This document shows positions 8,201 to 13,551 of a stretch of 13,551 nucleotides of DNA, piece by piece; position 1 is the first letter of the stretch; the number at the start of each line of letters is the position of its first letter. This DNA comes from Gemmatimonadota bacterium. Its GTDB lineage: Bacteria > GCA-2686955. The position numbers were made by a program, and so were the translations under genes. The stretch covers positions 1 to 13,551 of the forward strand of contig NYZA01000121.1 of assembly GCA_002686955.1 (NCBI GenBank), given 5' to 3'. The notes below the pieces were generated by a model that saw only the letters and a list, made by a program, of their open reading frames with translations, was not told where the DNA came from and made no database searches.

Positions 8201-9516
8201 ATATCGTCATCGTCGAGATCGAGCCGAAATATGTTGCCGTCGCGAGAGACGTAGCGACCGCGATCGCGGAGCTCCCGCAACACACCCTCGACGATCGCGA
8301 CATTCTTCGCCGGATCGGTGCGGCTCGCGCGGATCATCAGCCACCGGGCGGCCTGCTCCGCGCTCACACCATCGTGGTCGGGTGTCAGATGGGCCAGAAT
8401 CAGCAGATCGACCACCCGCCGGGCCAGCGCCGCCCGCGCCGGAGCGGGAAAGAGCGTCGCCAGATTCTTCTCGTAGTAAGGAAATAGGCGTTGGGCGATC
8501 GGCAGAAACTCCGACTGCACGTCGAGCAGATCGCGGAAATGGTGAACGATCCGTTCCGGAGTGAGGAACTCGCCCCAGGGTCGATCGAGAAAAGGCTCGA
8601 TCCCCCGCTCCGGCTTCCCCGCGAGCTGCGCCGTGACGAAATCGACCGCCCCCCGCGCTTGCGAAAAACGGTCCCTAATCGACTCGAGGAAATCGATCGT
8701 GGCCGGATGAAGCGGATAGACTTGGCGAAGCGCCCCCTCGTCGAGCCCGAACGCGGGAAGTGTCTCTTCTACGCGTTGTTCGAGTTGAGCAATCGCCGCG
8801 TCGTAGCCCTCTTTGCGCACCAAAACGGCCGAGCCAAGCAGATCGCGCAGGTGCGAGGGCCCGAGCAGATAGCGAAGGGGGTAGCGATCGCGGATCTTGC
8901 GATAGAGCGTGCGCTCGATCTCGCCGGTGTGCTCGATCTGCTCTTGCAGCGCCGCGATGACCCAGAAGCGATTGCCCATCGCCCATTCGCCCATGTACTG
9001 CAGAAAGCGCACATCTTCGTTGAATCGCTGCGCATCCGGCTTCGAGCGGAGAAACTCCGAGAGCTCGTCGAGCACGAGCACCACACCTTGCTCCTCCCGT
9101 TCCTGCAGCCGAGCCCACGCGGGGCGCCGGTCCCCTGGCGCCTGGTCGATGCCGAGCGCCTCGCGGACGATCTTCTCGAGGGCCAGCTCGGCGGGGTAGT
9201 TCAGAAGAGAGATCGGAACAACGGCGCTGCTCCGGGGCGAGAGTTCGGCCCGGCGGATCGAGCGCGTGACGAAGGCGAGAAAATGCGATTTGCCCGAGCC
9301 GTACGGCCCGATCAGGAAGATTCCCGTGCCTTGCGGCCGATCGAGCACCTTGCGCAGCGACGAGAGGTGGTTCTCCACCTCCGCTGTCAGGTGATACGAT
9401 TCGACGATCCACTCTTCGTCGAGATTGGCCAGCCGAACGACGGTCGGATGGCTGCGCACGTCGATCCAGCGGCGGATCGCGGGGTTGGCGCGGTCGGTGG
9501 TCGAGCTCGTGGACAT
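5203..9516 (-). CDS. Large BrxC/PglY-like P-loop ATPase fused to a C-terminal PglZ-like phosphatase-fold domain
   Basis: This is a 1437-residue cytosolic-looking protein. The N-terminus carries a P-loop ATPase with Walker A GPYGSGKSHFL (70-80, written from IGPYGSGKS) and Walker B VVLVLDELSEF (145-155). A helical ATPase extension runs to about 430. This resembles the large ATPases BrxC/PglY of BREX phage-defence systems. A long helical middle region contains Cys994, Cys1000, Cys1012 and Cys1014, a possible zinc site. The last ~140 residues look like a compact PglZ/alkaline-phosphatase-fold domain: WIVVDAMG (Asp1302), TVPATTTDAW with candidate nucleophile Thr around 1337-1339, LLFADHGF (Asp1405, His1406) and RHGGGSVIE (His1419). 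The ATG at 9514-9516 is chosen because the frame further upstream runs antisense to the TPR gene; no good ribosome site is seen. BREX normally encodes ATPase and PglZ separately. Domain calls are from motifs only, and function in defence is inferred. Confidence 0.75.
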   Translation of the reverse strand: MSTSSTTDRANPAIRRWIDVRSHPTVVRLANLDEEWIVESYHLTAEVENHLSSLRKVLDRPQGTGIFLIGPYGSGKSHFLAFVTRSIRRAELSPRSSAVVPISLLNYPAELALEKIVREALGIDQAPGDRRPAWARLQEREEQGVVLVLDELSEFLRSKPDAQRFNEDVRFLQYMGEWAMGNRFWVIAALQEQIEHTGEIERTLYRKIRDRYPLRYLLGPSHLRDLLGSAVLVRKEGYDAAIAQLEQRVEETLPAFGLDEGALRQVYPLHPATIDFLESIRDRFSQARGAVDFVTAQLAGKPERGIEPFLDRPWGEFLTPERIVHHFRDLLDVQSEFLPIAQRLFPYYEKNLATLFPAPARAALARRVVDLLILAHLTPDHDGVSAEQAARWLMIRASRTDPAKNVAIVEGVLRELRDRGRYVSRDGNIFRLDLDDDDIAAVERALATEKSELSGRKEALFERVAPELARRGIAPFDLPWEEWQSRRFRWHFHERHFAVYVGNDAPPPPPDIGPALCIRLPWGSAEGSGDLFVLRPAPIEPGPELLELAALLAVARRPWSKRARERLDARIDDRCSTLVARLRAAYLDAELISPRGERTPAQRAESSESGPWLEGLAIQMTRRIYPAFERFAPAEGPLPKRSYIELGRFANADDSLEGGGSDTIAVIREGYWVPMRLIERQGRGYKISATLDKHELVQLVTSRLDVEPAPEHLYQVAREPIFGLVDDQIDLLLLFLVFQGEIDLVKGRKSYRELYETLPRPIQYDRIVAGRALAVEELRALERLLDGLRMRRPDRWTVLAQRKTAGRIREIGGKTRAKLLVFAERLEKTEGANELVNEIREIMSTWTVLDTGSDEIAGLRLFLREIASPEQFVARMRELMQLPGRVDRLSSERQRFLFLFGHKGLETQSQPEMVAAVEELGDPPGIAAPDELARWIEGAEDLYARYEKAYARLHAQWWKEWIDRAAAWKPPAVARSRNLGIDTLMAQWSTTMACAEELKCRGLIDLRFQPICTCDFDGRRAPYADSVEELERLRGEIEGALGRFFDRREVRDRVGALTRDGIDDHPTLLQYVDGRASYPDTQDVERLDRRLAELDVVEAIDVGEVVDLLGGRTWSKEELRSEITAWVERRSSERLRFSSPDSAETREDLARWCAEQCLRGGTPLPPGFGAGDLATMAAAIRPDWVGRKASARLDELGLGRDAEDLVLGWLFEGTIPPPAKGKRTALVQTAGDAIRPAPPAPPAERAALLAELYRHHDRLSGPGGERWLAHLDEMASLPLDPEPLPLADLLRRNTDASWIVVDAMGAVLFEAIRAEIVDLFPGWRSGESTHALTVPATTTDAWYRSLADEGLNHAIEKIDRIDEMIHERFPGFDDLARLAVAELAIELRRIVSRLDTERPILLFADHGFRISRDGRSYRHGGGSVIERLVAPLLLVPR

Positions 9517-9579
9517 ATTCCGGAGGATCGAAGGAGTGACAATCGCCCGCACATTAGCACAGGCTCTGGAGGACGAAGT
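9517..9579. promoter_or_regulatory. 63-bp divergent promoter region between the ATPase-PglZ and TPR genes
   Basis: The two start codons are only 63 bp apart on opposite strands, so both promoters must lie here or extend into the coding regions. ACATTAGCA (9551-9559) is the most AT-rich spot; read on the minus strand it gives TAATGT, a weak -10 candidate for the ATPase gene. Matching -35 elements are not evident. Confidence 0.35.
9568..9572 (+). promoter_or_regulatory. Ribosome binding site deciding the TTG start of the TPR gene
   Basis: GGAGG lies 7 nt before the TTG at 9580. The open frame continues far upstream, but that upstream part is antisense to the ATPase gene and has no comparable site, so this element fixes the start. 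Confidence 0.7.
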
Positions 9580-10551
9580 TTGAGCGAGCCGCACGAAGTC
9601 GTTCGGCGCAACGTGCGCAGCGCGATTCAGGCGCGCAACTACGCCGAAGCGGAGCGTGGGCTCCATCTTCTGCGCCGGGACGATCCTCTCGCTTTCGAGA
9701 CCCGCATGCTCGAGCTGGAGCTGCTCTCGTCGACCGGGCGCATCGACGAGGCGCGCCGCTGCGCCGATCGCCTTCTCGATCGCTTCCCCGAGTCGGCGCG
9801 GGCGCACTATCTGGCCGGCAGATCCGCCTATCTGGCGCGGGAGTACGGGCGCGCGGAACCGATGCTCCGCGAGAGCATATCGCTCGAGCCGAGGTGGTGG
9901 AACCAACGTTACCTTGGAAAAACGCTGACGCAGGTGGGCCGTTTTGACGAGGCCGAGGCGATACTAATAGAGTTGGTCGAACAACACCCTTTGTGCAAGA
10001 AAGACCTGGCGTGGCTGTACGAGAGAAGGGGGCGTTTTGCTTCCGCTTGCAACCAGGTCGAGTCGTTTTTGCGTGATCGTCCCAACGATCGAATGGCCCA
10101 AGACCAGCTCCGCAGATTGAAGGCCAAATCTCTCGATCCGGATGCACTCATCGAAGAGGCGGAGACACTGATCCAGCTCGGTGAGACCCTCTCGGACGAC
10201 CTTTGGCCCGCCTATGTCCGTTCCCTTCTGGAGCGCGGGAGGCGAGAAGACGCCGCGACGATCATAGCCGAAAACCTCAGCTGTTTCTCGACGAAGCTCG
10301 CCTGCACTATCGGTTGGGAGTGTCGCGCACTGCAGGCGCTCGATCTGACCTGCGAGCTCTTTCTGCGAGGATTCGGCCACGGCGTGCGCAACGTCAAGTT
10401 TCTCAACGCTTTGGAGTCGGCGGCCAGGCTGTGCGACAGATCGAGCGACCTGATTCCGGTGTACGAAGCGCACGCGGACGAACATCGAAATCTGTACGGA
10501 CGTTTGCATGGCGTGCGCGCCAGCGCATCCAAGGAGGCTGGGTCGACGTGA
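9580..10551 (+). CDS. Tetratricopeptide-repeat protein, cytosolic
   Basis: This 323-residue protein starts at a TTG with a strong ribosome site. It has no signal peptide or membrane segment. About five TPR-like helical pairs cover residues 8-172. Clear units include residues 39-72 (LSSTGRIDEARRCADRLLDR), 73-106 (AHYLAGRSAYLAREYGRAEP) and 107-139 (RYLGKTLTQVGRFDEAEAIL). The C-terminal half (about 180-310) is helical and cysteine-containing but lacks clear TPR consensus, and may be diverged repeats. TPR solenoids bind protein partners; no catalytic motif is seen. The stop codon overlaps the start of the OPT transporter gene by 4 nt, so the two form an operon. It is divergent from the ATPase-PglZ gene. 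A link to either neighbour's function is possible but not shown. Confidence 0.8.
   Translation: MSEPHEVVRRNVRSAIQARNYAEAERGLHLLRRDDPLAFETRMLELELLSSTGRIDEARRCADRLLDRFPESARAHYLAGRSAYLAREYGRAEPMLRESISLEPRWWNQRYLGKTLTQVGRFDEAEAILIELVEQHPLCKKDLAWLYERRGRFASACNQVESFLRDRPNDRMAQDQLRRLKAKSLDPDALIEEAETLIQLGETLSDDLWPAYVRSLLERGRREDAATIIAENLSCFSTKLACTIGWECRALQALDLTCELFLRGFGHGVRNVKFLNALESAARLCDRSSDLIPVYEAHADEHRNLYGRLHGVRASASKEAGST
10531..10537 (+). promoter_or_regulatory. Ribosome binding site of the OPT transporter gene
   Basis: AAGGAGG lies 10 nt before the GTG at 10548, inside the end of the TPR gene. It decides the start, because the frame is open further upstream in TPR-gene shadow. Confidence 0.7.
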
Positions 10552-12434
10552 GCTTGCCGACACCAGCGGGTCCGGATCCCCTCCCACCCGAAGCCCGCGC
10601 CGCCGCCTCTCGCCTCGGCGTTCTCGCCGGCCTGGTCGTCTCGATCCTCGTCGCCGCCGCCCTGGTCATCTCGGCCGCCAAGGTCGGAATCACGCCCGGA
10701 GTCAGCCCCCTCGTCGTCCTCCTCGGCTGGGTCGTGCTCGGCGCCCTCCTCGGCCCCCGTCTCAAACGCTTCCTCGCCATCTTCCAGGTCACCGGATCGG
10801 CGGGCGCGGCGGTCACCGCCGGCGTCGTCTTCACAGCCCCGATCCTGCAGATCATCGCCGCCGAGCAGGGCGCCCCCGTTCCCCCGGTCGACGTGCCGTT
10901 GCTCATCGTCGCCAGCCTCTCCGGCGCCCTCCTCGGCTTCGGATTCGTCGGCCTCGCCACCCGCCGCTTCCTCAGCGACCCCCGCCTGCCCGCCCCCGAG
11001 GCCGTTGCCGCCGACCGCCTCATCGAAACCGCCGTCGAGCGCCCCGAAGCCCGCCCTCGCCTCGGCCCCTCCCTCTTCGCCGGACTTCTCTCCGGCTTCC
11101 TCGTCCAGGCCGCGCTCCTCCTCGGTTGGCTCGCCGAAGAGATCCACACCCTCGTCCTGCGCCCGCGCCTGCCCCTGCTCGGCCGCATCGAGCTCGACCT
11201 CCCGCTGCCCGCCGCCCCGATCTACCTCGGCATCGGCGCCTTGCTCACCCTCCCGACCGCCCTGCTCGTCTTCTCCGGCGGCCTCGTCAACGCCGTCACC
11301 ACCGGCTACGCCGCCGCCCACGCCATGCCCCCGACCACCTTCCGCTGGGTCGGCGGAGCCGCGATGGTCGTGGCGGTGCTCTACAGCCTCATCCACTACG
11401 TCGCCGAAGGTCGTGCCGCCGCCCGCGCCGCCTCGTCCCACGCCGCGCCCACCGCCCCCAACTCCCTTACCGACGTCACCCTGCTCGAGCTCTCCGACGA
11501 GACCCGCCGCGCCCTGTACGCCTCGATCGCCCTCGGACTCGTTCTGCTCGCAGCGCTCATGGCGATGGTCGGCGCCCCCCCCGGCACCATCGCCGTCCTC
11601 GGCGCCGTCTCCTTCATCCTCGTCTCCCTCCTCTCCGGCCTCGGCGGACTCCTCTCCCTCCAGGTCGGCAGCTCCGCTTCACCGGTCAGCGGCACCGTCT
11701 TCATGGGCATGCTCGTCCTCAGCATCACCGCCCTCGGCATCGGCCTCTCCGGCATGGCCGGCGTCGCCCTCCTGGTCCCGATCGTCGTCGCCGCCTGCGT
11801 CGCCATCTGCGCCGCCAACGACTCCAGCCAGGACTATAAAACTATGCAGCTCAACGGCTACCGCGTGTCCGACGGCTTCACCGGTCAGCTCGCGGGCCTC
11901 ATCGGCGGCGCCGTCATCGTGCCGATCACGCTCTGGATGGCCCACGAAGCCTACGCCCTCGGCAGCCCCGACCTCCCCGCCCCCCAGGCCAGCTTCTTCT
12001 CCACCGTCCTCGCCTCCCTCTTCCTCGACGCCGAGATCCCGATCGGCCCTGTCGCCGCCGGCGCCTGCCTCGGCCTCCTCGCCGTCGCCATCGAAACCGC
12101 CGGACGCCGCCGCGGACTGATCCTCAGCTCTCTCGCCTTCGCCGTCGGCATCTACCTCCCCTCCGTCATCGGCACCGGCATCATGCTCGGCGCCACCGCC
12201 CGTTTCCTCGCCAACCCCCGCGCCCCCACCGCCCCCCACGCCGGAATCCTGAACGCCGCGGGCCTCATCACCGGCGACGCCTTCGCCGCCCTCACCCTCG
12301 GCGTCCTCATCATCGCCGGAGTGGATCACACTGGGTGGGGGCCGGGATCCGGGGCCGGGCTGCCGGGTCTGGTGGGGTGGGTGGCGCTGGTGGCGATGCT
12401 CGGGTGGATCGGCTGGAACCATCGGAAGGGGTAG
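10548..12434 (+). CDS. OPT-family (oligopeptide transporter-like) membrane permease
   Basis: This 628-residue polytopic membrane protein begins at a GTG that overlaps the TPR stop (10548-10551). Many hydrophobic segments span the length, consistent with the roughly 14-16 helices of the OPT family. Family signatures are visible: LPAPEAVAADRLIE in the first large cytoplasmic loop, NDSSQDYKTMQ at 424-434 (the OPT NDSSQDxKTG-like element), GIYLPSVIGTGIMLG, and AAGLITGDAFA near the C-terminus. OPT proteins take up oligopeptides or metal-chelate complexes using the proton gradient; the substrate here cannot be read. Codon use is strikingly C-ending (CTC, GTC, GCC, ATC) from the start to about 12315. 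It then switches abruptly to G-rich sequence for the last ~115 nt, which encode the final membrane segment and short tail. The reading frame is intact through the switch. Confidence 0.9.
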   Translation: MSLPTPAGPDPLPPEARAAASRLGVLAGLVVSILVAAALVISAAKVGITPGVSPLVVLLGWVVLGALLGPRLKRFLAIFQVTGSAGAAVTAGVVFTAPILQIIAAEQGAPVPPVDVPLLIVASLSGALLGFGFVGLATRRFLSDPRLPAPEAVAADRLIETAVERPEARPRLGPSLFAGLLSGFLVQAALLLGWLAEEIHTLVLRPRLPLLGRIELDLPLPAAPIYLGIGALLTLPTALLVFSGGLVNAVTTGYAAAHAMPPTTFRWVGGAAMVVAVLYSLIHYVAEGRAAARAASSHAAPTAPNSLTDVTLLELSDETRRALYASIALGLVLLAALMAMVGAPPGTIAVLGAVSFILVSLLSGLGGLLSLQVGSSASPVSGTVFMGMLVLSITALGIGLSGMAGVALLVPIVVAACVAICAANDSSQDYKTMQLNGYRVSDGFTGQLAGLIGGAVIVPITLWMAHEAYALGSPDLPAPQASFFSTVLASLFLDAEIPIGPVAAGACLGLLAVAIETAGRRRGLILSSLAFAVGIYLPSVIGTGIMLGATARFLANPRAPTAPHAGILNAAGLITGDAFAALTLGVLIIAGVDHTGWGPGSGAGLPGLVGWVALVAMLGWIGWNHRKG

Positions 12435-12461
12435 AGGGAGAGGGACGGGGGAGTAGGGGGG
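12333..12461 (+). other. Two G-quadruplex-type motifs around the OPT stop codon
   Basis: At 12333-12367 there are six runs of at least three G separated by 1-5 nt, and at 12428-12461 there are five such runs separated by 2-4 nt. The second cluster begins inside the last codons and extends past the TAG at 12432-12434. Both match the simple G3+N1-7 rule on the coding strand, so both the DNA and the mRNA 3' end could fold. Whether they do so in the cell is unknown. Confidence 0.5.
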
Positions 12462-12569
12462 AGGCGATACGCGATTTCGGGGTGCCGCGTGCGGTAGCGA
12501 CGCAATTCTTCGGTAGCTGCGAGCCACGGCGGGGCGTGGGGTGTTTGCTTTTGAACGGGTTTGCGGGGG

Positions 12570-12596
12570 GCAGCTCGTAGTGAGCTGCACAGTTTT
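12570..12596 (+). terminator. Probable intrinsic terminator of the TPR-OPT operon
   Basis: GCAGCTC (12570-12576) pairs perfectly with GAGCTGC (12582-12588) around the loop GTAGT, and ACAGTTTT follows. The 7-bp GC-containing stem plus a short T-run, about 135 nt after the OPT stop, fits an intrinsic terminator. The T-run is short. Confidence 0.5.
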
Positions 12597-12689
12597 CGGC
12601 ATCGCTCCTTTGGGTTCGAGATCAGCCCACATTATTCACCGGGAATTCGAGAAGTCGGCTACACTTGGAACAGATGCAGCATAAGAAAA

Positions 12690-12830
12690 GTGTCTACGAA
12701 AACGGGGGAACATCCCACGCTCACTCCCCCGGATTCGAGCAAAACCCGGCTCGGCGGTGTTCTGGCACAGGACCCGGTGAAGGAGAGCTTCCTAGCCACG
12801 GGGGGGAAGACATTCATGAGGGGAGCTTGA
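12690..12830 (+). CDS. Doubtful 46-residue ORF, possible gene remnant
   Basis: A GTG-started frame encodes a hydrophilic peptide beginning MSTKTGEHPTLTPP and ending FLATGGKTFMRGA. Third positions are moderately G/C-rich and the composition looks protein-like rather than the Arg/Pro-rich pattern of shadow frames. There is no ribosome site, no recognised domain, and the frame stops abruptly 25 nt before the convergent TPR gene ends. It could be the preserved N-terminus of a decayed gene or chance. No function is assigned. Confidence 0.2.
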   Translation: MSTKTGEHPTLTPPDSSKTRLGGVLAQDPVKESFLATGGKTFMRGA

Positions 12831-12855
12831 TCGTTCCACCTCGGTCTGTATCGCG

Positions 12856-13551
12856 TCAGCCCGCTTCTTTGAATCCGCTCAGGAATTCCTGGGCGAACAC
12901 TCGCTCTTCCACTGCGAGCGGATGGAGGGCATCACCGGCTCCACCAAGATGGGCGCGAACCGCAACCAGAGGCCCGAGATTCTCTTGAATTGGAGCATTT
13001 TCCAGAGCAACCAGGTAGTCCCAGGATTCACACCACAGTCGCGCATCGCCGTGGCGCTGAGCGATGGTCAAGAAGGCGGTGCCTAGAGCCAGCTTCGCCG
13101 TTTCTTGCATCGTTCCAAAAAGCGCATCGATTTTGCCTTTGAGTCGGCGACGCTCCTCCGTTGCAGCGGGGAGGCGCCAACATGTTTTGGCGAGAGCGTG
13201 AATGAGATTGTGCATTTGAAGCGTGGGGTCGCGAGCACTGAGCTCGAGCGCGGCGAGCAGATCTTCGGTCTCCGATCGAGCGTCTCCCAAAACACTGTGG
13301 GCGGTCGCACGATTGACGAGGGCCAGGACCATGTGTTCCGGAGGTGCCTCCTTCAGCTCGACGATGCGTGTGTAGTCAGCGAGCGCCGCCGCGGCGTTTC
13401 CTAGCTGCCCTTGGGTGACTCCGCGGTTCAAGAGAGCATTCGCTATCTGGGGTGGCGCCGCGTCCTCCAACTCGATCGCACGCGTATAGTCGGCAATCGC
13501 TGCCTCGTTGTCGCCAAGTCTGTCATGGCAGATGCCTCGGTTGTTGCAGGC
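12856..13551 (-). CDS. TPR-repeat protein, N-terminus beyond the window edge
   Basis: The frame is open from the right edge to a TGA at 12856-12858, giving 231 visible residues; the true start lies outside. Three tandem TPR units are seen: NNRGICHDRLGDNEAAIADY, then NRGVTQGQLGNAAAALADY, then NRATAHSVLGDARSETEDL. Each of the first two is followed by TRxxELxxAPP-type linkers. The ~40-residue period and NRG...LGD...AxADYTR consensus match a TPR subtype found in long multi-repeat bacterial proteins, some carrying N-terminal signalling or STAND-type NTPase domains. The C-terminal ~120 residues form a helical, non-repeat domain ending EFLSGFKEAG. Whether an enzymatic domain lies upstream cannot be seen. 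A TTG at 13468-13470 is an internal candidate start, but homology of the upstream codons to a TPR unit argues against it. Confidence 0.8.
   Translation of the reverse strand, partial: ACNNRGICHDRLGDNEAAIADYTRAIELEDAAPPQIANALLNRGVTQGQLGNAAAALADYTRIVELKEAPPEHMVLALVNRATAHSVLGDARSETEDLLAALELSARDPTLQMHNLIHALAKTCWRLPAATEERRRLKGKIDALFGTMQETAKLALGTAFLTIAQRHGDARLWCESWDYLVALENAPIQENLGPLVAVRAHLGGAGDALHPLAVEERVFAQEFLSGFKEAG

Larger units (their letters stand above)
12435..12855. other. Intergenic region downstream of the OPT gene
   Basis: The region begins G-rich and becomes more balanced after about 12590. It holds a weak CCACG/CGTGG hairpin (12524-12539) followed by a T-containing run, a better terminator-like hairpin at 12570-12588, and one doubtful 46-codon frame at 12690-12830. 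No RNA gene or transposon end was recognised. Confidence 0.5.

Noticed and set aside
8491-9579. Upstream extension of the TPR frame
   Set aside because: It is antisense to the ATPase coding region. The TTG at 9580 with GGAGG at 7-nt spacing is the better start.
9517-9906. Upstream 130-codon extension of the ATPase-PglZ frame
   Set aside because: It is antisense to the TPR gene, which has a strong ribosome site. The extension lacks family-like sequence, and an ATG at 9516 gives a natural N-terminus.
5203-10551. Complete BREX locus
   Set aside because: No PglX-type methyltransferase, BrxL/Lon protease, BrxA/B or helicase is encoded in the window; only the ATPase-PglZ fusion resembles BREX components.
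10212-11441. 409-codon minus-strand frame rich in Gly/Glu/Asp, with a similar one at 11679-12632
   Set aside because: These low-complexity acidic translations are a direct by-product of the C-ending codons of the OPT gene on the other strand.
10508-11839. 443-codon plus-strand frame rich in Arg/Pro
   Set aside because: It is a shifted frame inside the OPT gene; the composition is a codon artefact and there are no motifs.

Overview
The window is high-GC bacterial DNA, roughly two-thirds GC by eye, with GTG and TTG starts alongside ATG. It encodes a cysteine-bracketed dockerin-like C-terminus, two lipobox proteins, a BamE/SmpA-like lipoprotein and a sulfatase-superfamily lipoprotein. This fits a Gram-negative bacterium of a planctomycete-like or Gemmatimonadota/Eisenbacteria/Krumholzibacteria-like lineage. 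The assignment is inferred from protein style, because no rRNA or other marker is present.

Layout: (1) At 1-214 (+) lies the C-terminal end of a secreted dockerin-like protein. (2) At 215-472 is a gene-free stretch with an imperfect ~70-bp direct repeat and two adjacent 15-bp hairpins between convergent genes. (3) At 2422-473 (-) is a two-gene operon of a small secreted EF-hand protein and a sulfatase-superfamily lipoprotein. (4) At 2593-5174 (+), diverging from that operon, are a large membrane protein with a central spermidine-synthase-like domain and a small SmpA/OmlA (BamE-like) lipoprotein. (5) At 9516-5203 (-) is a single 1437-residue protein with an N-terminal P-loop ATPase of the large BrxC/PglY type, a long helical middle with a cysteine cluster, and a compact C-terminal PglZ-like alkaline-phosphatase-fold domain. 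(6) At 9580-12434 (+), divergent from it across 63 bp, are a TPR protein and an OPT-family transporter overlapping by 4 nt. (7) At 12435-12855 is a non-coding or weakly coding stretch with G-runs, hairpins and a doubtful 46-codon ORF. (8) At 13551-12856 (-) is a TPR protein cut off by the window edge.

The most interesting object is the ATPase-PglZ fusion. ATPase (BrxC/PglY) and phosphatase-fold (PglZ) proteins are normally separate subunits of BREX phage-defence systems. Here both occur in one polypeptide, and no methyltransferase, Lon-like protease or helicase is in view, so it looks like a minimal stand-alone relative of the BREX core. Its defence role is inference. The other genes look like envelope and transport functions of the chromosome; no transposase, integrase, tRNA or CRISPR array was seen.
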